From JBKQVT01 sp963727245 (lineage in GTDB: Bacteria; Planctomycetota; Planctomycetia; Pirellulales; Thermoguttaceae): DNA of 64,000 nucleotides. Position 1 is the stretch's first letter; the number at the start of each line of letters is the position of its first letter. The stretch spans positions 224,658 through 288,657 of the forward strand of contig CAVSFO010000011.1 in assembly GCA_963727245.1 (NCBI GenBank), read 5' to 3'. The position numbers and the translations under genes were made by a program. Shown piece by piece: positions 60,646 to 64,000 of the stretch. The notes beneath the pieces were generated by a model. The model was not told the origin of the DNA and ran no database searches. It worked only from the letters and a program-made list of their open reading frames with translations.

Positions 60646-61245
60646 TCAAAATTCCTGGCGGCCGCCCAGTGCGTCGGCCAGGATCTCCTTGTTAGCAAAT
60701 TCTAGCACGCTGCCCGAGGTAATTCCACGCGCCAGCCGCGTGATTCGCAGCGGAAAATCCCTTAGCAGGTTGGAAATGTGCAGCGCCGTGCCGTCGCCCT
60801 CCACCGTCGGGTTGGTGGCCATGATGACTTCCTTGAAGGCCCCGCCGCGGACCCGCTCCACCAGGGCGTCAATGGTCAATTGCTCGACGCCGATCCCGTC
60901 CAGCGGGGCGATTCGCCCCAAAAGGACGTGATATAAACCGTGATACGTGCCCGCTTGCTCCAGGGCCATCAGGTCCCGCGGCTGCTCGACCACGCACAGC
61001 AGGTCCTGCTCGCGGCGCGGGTCGCGGCAGATTTCGCACTCCTCGCTTTCCGCCAGGTTGTAACATTTTCGGCAATAGCGCACGTTTTCCTTGACATTGC
61101 GAATGGCGTCCGCCAACGCCGTCGCCTCGCCGCGGCTGATCCGCAAGACGTAGTAGGCCAAGCGCTCGGCCGACTTCTTGCCGATGCCCGGCATCTTGGC
61201 AAACTCGTCGATCAGTCCGGTCACGGAGCGGGTCAGTTCGGACAT
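60646..61245 (-). CDS. recR: Recombination mediator protein RecR
   Basis: 199 residues, normal length. N-terminal helix-hairpin-helix (LIDEFAKMPGIGKKSAERLA), a Cys4 zinc finger (YCRKCYNLAESEECEIC), and a Toprim domain (LLCVVEQPRDLMALEQAG, EVIMATNPTVEGDGTA), ending with a Walker-B-like C-terminal region (LARGITSGSVLEFANKEIL). RecR with RecO loads RecA on gapped DNA. Start at ATG 61245 follows a GAGGG; the gene begins 6 bp after the ybaB stop, the classical dnaX-ybaB-recR order. Confidence 0.95.
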   Translation of the reverse strand: MSELTRSVTGLIDEFAKMPGIGKKSAERLAYYVLRISRGEATALADAIRNVKENVRYCRKCYNLAESEECEICRDPRREQDLLCVVEQPRDLMALEQAGTYHGLYHVLLGRIAPLDGIGVEQLTIDALVERVRGGAFKEVIMATNPTVEGDGTALHISNLLRDFPLRITRLARGITSGSVLEFANKEILADALGGRQEF

Positions 61246-61251
61246 GGCACG

Positions 61252-61626
61252 TCAGCCCTCTTGGGGTCCTTCGCCGGCCGGGCCGGCCAGTTTCTCCAGC
61301 GCCTCTTGCAGCCCGGGGAGTTGCAGGCCGCCGGTCAATTCTCGCACGGCGTCGGTGTGCAATTGCTTCCCCTTGGCCACCGCCTGGTTGATGGCCGCCA
61401 CCACCAGGTCTTCGATCAATTCGCGGTCGCCCTGGGCGAACAACTGCGGCTCGATGCGGCAGCGGAGCACTTCCAGCAGGCCGTTCAACTCCACCTCGAC
61501 CATGCCGCCGCCCGCCGTGCCGATGGCCCGGCGATTCTTCATCTCCTCGGTCAGCTTCTCCATCTGTCCGCCGAATTGCTGCGCCTGCTTCAGCAGGGAG
61601 CCGAGGTTGGAAAGCCCTTTGAACAT
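61252..61626 (-). CDS. ybaB: YbaB/EbfC nucleoid-associated protein
   Basis: 124 residues. ATG at 61626 follows AAGGAG with seven-base spacing. The family pattern is present: an N-terminal helix rich in Gln/Lys (SLLKQAQQFGGQMEKLTEEM), a central strand pair with GTAGGGMVEVELNGLLEV, and a C-terminal helix (LIEDLVVAAINQAVAKGKQL). It is a dimeric DNA-binding protein, usually in an operon between dnaX and recR as here. It is separated from dnaX by an unusual 135-bp palindrome-bearing spacer rather than being tightly coupled. Confidence 0.93.
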   Translation of the reverse strand: MFKGLSNLGSLLKQAQQFGGQMEKLTEEMKNRRAIGTAGGGMVEVELNGLLEVLRCRIEPQLFAQGDRELIEDLVVAAINQAVAKGKQLHTDAVRELTGGLQLPGLQEALEKLAGPAGEGPQEG

Positions 61627-61639
61627 CAAGTCACTCCTT

Positions 61640-61777
61640 AAGGATGAAGGATAAAGGATGAAGGATAAAGGAAAACCGAGCCCCGGGCGTTAGCCCGGGG
61701 ATAACGTGGCGGAAGGGGGATTTTCGTATTCCTGGCGCGTACATCCTTTATCCTTCATCCTTTATCCTTCATCCTTC
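61640..61777. repeat. Inverted GGATGAAGGATAAA tandem repeats between dnaX and ybaB
   Basis: AAGGATGAAGGATAAAGGATGAAGG... at 61640-61671 and its inverted partner ...CCTTTATCCTTCATCCTT at 61744-61777 flank a GAGCCCCGGGCGTTAGCCCGGGGATAACG unit (61678-61706). The right arm reaches into the dnaX stop. Confidence 0.85.
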
Positions 61778-63522
61778 TCCTCGACCCTCAGCGGCTGGGC
61801 GCCGAACAACTCGACCGCCCGGCTGACCAGGGGGTGCTTGGCCGCCTCCATCAGCCGCTGATACGGCGGCAGCGGCCGCTTGGCCGGGGCCGCCTCCGCA
61901 GTGGTTTCCTCCAACACAATGAATTCTACCGCCACCCGCTGGCCGGTCACTTCCGCCACCGCGCCCTCGAACCGCGCCACCTGCTCCGGCCGCTGGCAGG
62001 TAGATTTGGCCAGGGCATACGCCGGCTTGAAGGAAACGACCAGCCGGTTGGGCGAAACGACCTCCACGCGATGAAATCGCTTGGCCTGCTCGACCACCAT
62101 GCCGGAGAGCCGCTCGAGGGCCAAACTCCAGATTTCCGCAGCCCGTTGGTTGCTCAAGGGCACCACCGCGCCGGCCGGCATGGCCGGTTGGCATGCTACT
62201 TCCGTGGGGGATTCGGTCGATTCAACGTTTTTTTTTAACGAGCCGGGGGCGTTAGCCTCTGGAGACGATGTCGCCCGCGACGGCGACGATGCCTTCGCCG
62301 CTCCTGTCATTGTCGTTCCCGCTGCCACGGCCGGCACGCCCGTGCGCAACTGCCCGATCCAGGTGGCGATCTCGTCCAATTCCTCCAGTTGACACAATCG
62401 CACCAGCGCCAGCTCGGCCAGCAGGCGGCCCTGGGTGCTATAGCGGAGCCGGGAAAGGGTCTGATCGAGAATCTGCATGGCCGCCAGGATGGCCGGCAGG
62501 CCCAGCCGCTTTCCCGCCTCGGACACCTGTTGGCTGCTCGTGCCGGAGGCATAGAGAAACGCCTCGGCCGGGCAGCCCGCCGCGGCCGCCATGCAGTCGC
62601 GGAAATAGCCCAGCAGTTGCTCCATCAGTTGGCCCACGTCGACCCCTTCGTCGACCGCCGCCGCCAATTCGGCCAGGGCGGCGGCCGTGTCGCGCTGGGC
62701 CACCTTCTCGATCATCGCCCCCAGCCGCTGATCGCCGGCGGTGCCCAACATGCCGTGTACGTCGGCCACGGTGATCCGCTTGGCGGCGAACGACAGCAGT
62801 TGCTCCAACAGCGATTGGCTGTCGCGCATCGATCCGGCGGCCCGCCGGGCGAGGATATCCAGCGCCTCCGGCTCCGCCTCGACCCCTTCCGCCTCGGCGA
62901 TCTGGACGAGCCGCGCGAAGATCGCGCGGGTGGAAATGCCGGCGAAGTCGAAACGCTGGCAACGGGAGAGGATCGTGATCGGTATCTTCGACGCTTCCGT
63001 GGTGCAGAAGATGAACTTCACGTGCTCCGGCGGCTCCTCCAGCGTCTTCAACAAGGCGTTGAAGGCCTCGCGCGTGAGCATGTGTACTTCGTCGATAATG
63101 TAAATCTTGAAACGCGCCCGGCTGGGCCGCACGTTGACGTTCTGCCGCAGTTGCCGGATCTCGTCGATGCCGCGATTGCTGGCGCCGTCGATCTCCAACA
63201 CGTCGACATCGTCGCCGGAGCTGATGCTGAGGCAGATGTCGCACTGGTTGCAAGGGACGGCGGCCGGGCCGTGCTGGCAATTCAGGGCCTTGGCCAGGAT
63301 CCGCGCCGCCGAGGTCTTGCCTACGCCCCGGGCTCCGGCAAACAGGTACGCATGGCCCACCCGCTCGGCCGTGATGGCATTGGATAGCGCCTGGGCCACG
63401 TGCTCTTGGCCGACCAGCTCGTCGAAGGTTTGCGGGCGGTAGCGGCGGGCCACGACCACGTAAGGGCGTGTCGGCCCCTGCGGGGCCGCGGCGTGGTCAG
63501 CGGTGTTAGGAGACTCGGACAT
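61762..63522 (-). CDS. dnaX: DNA polymerase III subunits gamma/tau
   Basis: 586 residues. The clamp-loader ATPase has YRPQTFDELVGQEHV, Walker A FAGARGVGKTSAAR (about 60-73), a Cys4 zinc motif (CQHGPAAVPCNQCDIC), Walker B YIIDEVHML and the SRC motif ILSRCQRFDF. Domain III follows, with AILAAMQILDQTLSRLRYS, then a linker (about 395-445) and a tau-like C-terminal domain (EIWSLALERLSGMVVEQAK). Ser/Pro-rich linker residues SSPEANAPGS are the translation of an intergenic palindrome (62240-62270). The stop lies in the GGATAAAGG repeat. An SRP RNA gene lies 120 bp upstream on the same strand. Confidence 0.95.
   Translation of the reverse strand: MSESPNTADHAAAPQGPTRPYVVVARRYRPQTFDELVGQEHVAQALSNAITAERVGHAYLFAGARGVGKTSAARILAKALNCQHGPAAVPCNQCDICLSISSGDDVDVLEIDGASNRGIDEIRQLRQNVNVRPSRARFKIYIIDEVHMLTREAFNALLKTLEEPPEHVKFIFCTTEASKIPITILSRCQRFDFAGISTRAIFARLVQIAEAEGVEAEPEALDILARRAAGSMRDSQSLLEQLLSFAAKRITVADVHGMLGTAGDQRLGAMIEKVAQRDTAAALAELAAAVDEGVDVGQLMEQLLGYFRDCMAAAAGCPAEAFLYASGTSSQQVSEAGKRLGLPAILAAMQILDQTLSRLRYSTQGRLLAELALVRLCQLEELDEIATWIGQLRTGVPAVAAGTTMTGAAKASSPSRATSSPEANAPGSLKKNVESTESPTEVACQPAMPAGAVVPLSNQRAAEIWSLALERLSGMVVEQAKRFHRVEVVSPNRLVVSFKPAYALAKSTCQRPEQVARFEGAVAEVTGQRVAVEFIVLEETTAEAAPAKRPLPPYQRLMEAAKHPLVSRAVELFGAQPLRVEEKDEG
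62240..62270 (-). repeat. Intergenic-type palindrome inside dnaX linker
   Basis: The first 18 bases, GAGCCGGGGGCGTTAGCC, are identical to 39998-40015 in an intergenic gap, and ACGATG at the end also matches. The middle has decayed (CTCTGGAG instead of CCCCGGATA). It encodes part of the disordered linker. Confidence 0.7.
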
Positions 63523-63535
63523 GGCAAGCGTTCAC

Positions 63536-63618
63536 AGGGGACTGTCCCGATTTTCGCGGCGCCACGGACGTCACTGTCGAAACCGGCGTTTTCGCCGCGA
63601 AAATGGGACTGTCCCCCT
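63536..63618. repeat. Composite palindrome upstream of dnaX
   Basis: AGGGGACTGTCCCGATTTTCGCGGCG and CGCCGCGAAAATGGGACTGTCCCCC in inverted order, between the SRP RNA and dnaX. If transcribed with the SRP RNA it would form a long hairpin and could act as a processing site or terminator. Confidence 0.75.
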
Positions 63619-63643
63619 TCGCGCCGCGCGGACACGTGAGGCT

Positions 63644-63759
63644 ATCGGCTTCGGATGAGAGACCCACCGTACCTGGAGCGGACTGCGTATGGCTGCTGAC
63701 TTTCGCCCCTGACCAGGTTGGCAGGACCCCATTACGGGGGCCTCTCATCGGAGGCCGAT
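63644..63759 (-). ncRNA. ffs: Small signal recognition particle RNA (4.5S type)
   Basis: On the - strand the apical part reads GGTCAGGGGCGAAAGTCAG followed by CAGCC: the symmetric loop (UCAGG / AGCAG) and a GAAA tetraloop closed by GGC/GUC, the Ffh-binding domain of bacterial SRP RNA. Lower stems pair as well: ACCTGG with CCAGGT, GATGAGAG with CTCTCATC, and ATCGGC with GCCGAT at the two ends, giving about 116 nt. SRP RNA directs membrane proteins to the translocon with Ffh. Location just upstream of dnaX matches the synteny in many bacteria. The tetraloop is GAAA rather than the commoner GGAA. Ends are estimated from the pairing. Confidence 0.88.
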
Positions 63760-63859
63760 CTAGAAACGCCCCGTCGACACCTTCTTTTTACGCTTTCCTC
63801 GCCCGGGAGGGAAGGGGGCCGAGCAGGGACCAGGGGCCGGGGGCCAGGGATTGGAAAAG

Positions 63860-63943
63860 CCCCCGGACTGCGTCCGGGGGCCTGGGGGCGCGACTCTTTC
63901 CCGTGCCCCACCCCCCCCAAGCCCGCCGGCTGCGACCGGCGGG
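63860..63943. repeat. Two G+C palindromes near the window end
   Basis: GCCCCCGGACTGCGTCCGGGGGC (63859-63881) and GCCCGCCGGCTGCGACCGGCGGG (63920-63942), preceded by GGGACCAGGGGCCGGGGGCCAGGG. No gene is seen in 63760-64000. Confidence 0.7.
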
Positions 63944-64000
63944 AAAGGGCGCCCAAGAAGGCGCCGCGCCGCCGCCTCCGTTCCCGCCGCCCGCCTACCA

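Overview
This is a G+C-rich window from a planctomycete, inferred from gene content. It carries a DUF1559 pilin-like protein, a large exported protein with an N-terminal LExRxLLS-type motif and a calpain domain, a YXWGXW-repeat protein, very large envelope proteins with secretin/TonB short-N-terminal (STN)-like domains, and zinc-ribbon and GYF proteins. Intergenic regions are full of composite palindromes. I found no insertion sequence, prophage, CRISPR array or tRNA.

Layout. 1-15350: a cluster of giant paralogous envelope proteins read on +, broken by about ten single-base frame changes, with an eight-copy STN-like repeat array that has been duplicated as a block. 15491-17989: small membrane protein, alpha/beta hydrolase and exported YHS-like protein, all on -. 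18976-23721: GH31 glycosidase with two carbohydrate-binding modules, then signal peptidase I. 23813-26721: RND/MMPL transporter (-). 27123-33623: cyanophycin synthetase (-) facing an ABC exporter and a DUF1854 gene (+), which together look like a cyanophycin locus. 33669-33836: a 55-residue lipoprotein. 34229-37474: HtrA protease and the primary sigma factor. 37555-38634: an orphan CysA ATPase (-). 39055-42571: GT2, ChbG/HpnK-type deacetylase and GT87-like glycosyltransferase. 42933-45129: zinc-ribbon, membrane and GYF proteins in one - strand operon. 45499-49183: DUF1614 protein, MbfA-type iron exporter and DUF1559 protein. 49708-54276: Ig-repeat/calpain protein. 54763-58335: alkaline-phosphatase-superfamily membrane enzyme and YXWGXW protein. 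58474-63759: a - strand housekeeping block of SRP RNA, dnaX, ybaB, recR, rpoN and nrdR.

Two features cut across the window. Many genes are interrupted by one-base frame changes in G+C hairpin-prone sequence. In the tandem repeats, intact sister copies show that a single base is missing, so sequencing or assembly error is the leading explanation, but this cannot be settled here. Gaps between genes are occupied by at least a dozen families of composite inverted repeats with the same plan (two palindromes in opposite orientation around a short core). Some of these lie inside open reading frames: the dnaX linker, the N-termini of the GH31 enzyme and of one giant envelope protein, and the transporter C-terminus.

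Genes that probably work together: cphA with the ABC exporter and DUF1854 protein (cyanophycin); dnaX-ybaB-recR (replication and repair); zinc-ribbon/membrane/GYF (unknown envelope function).
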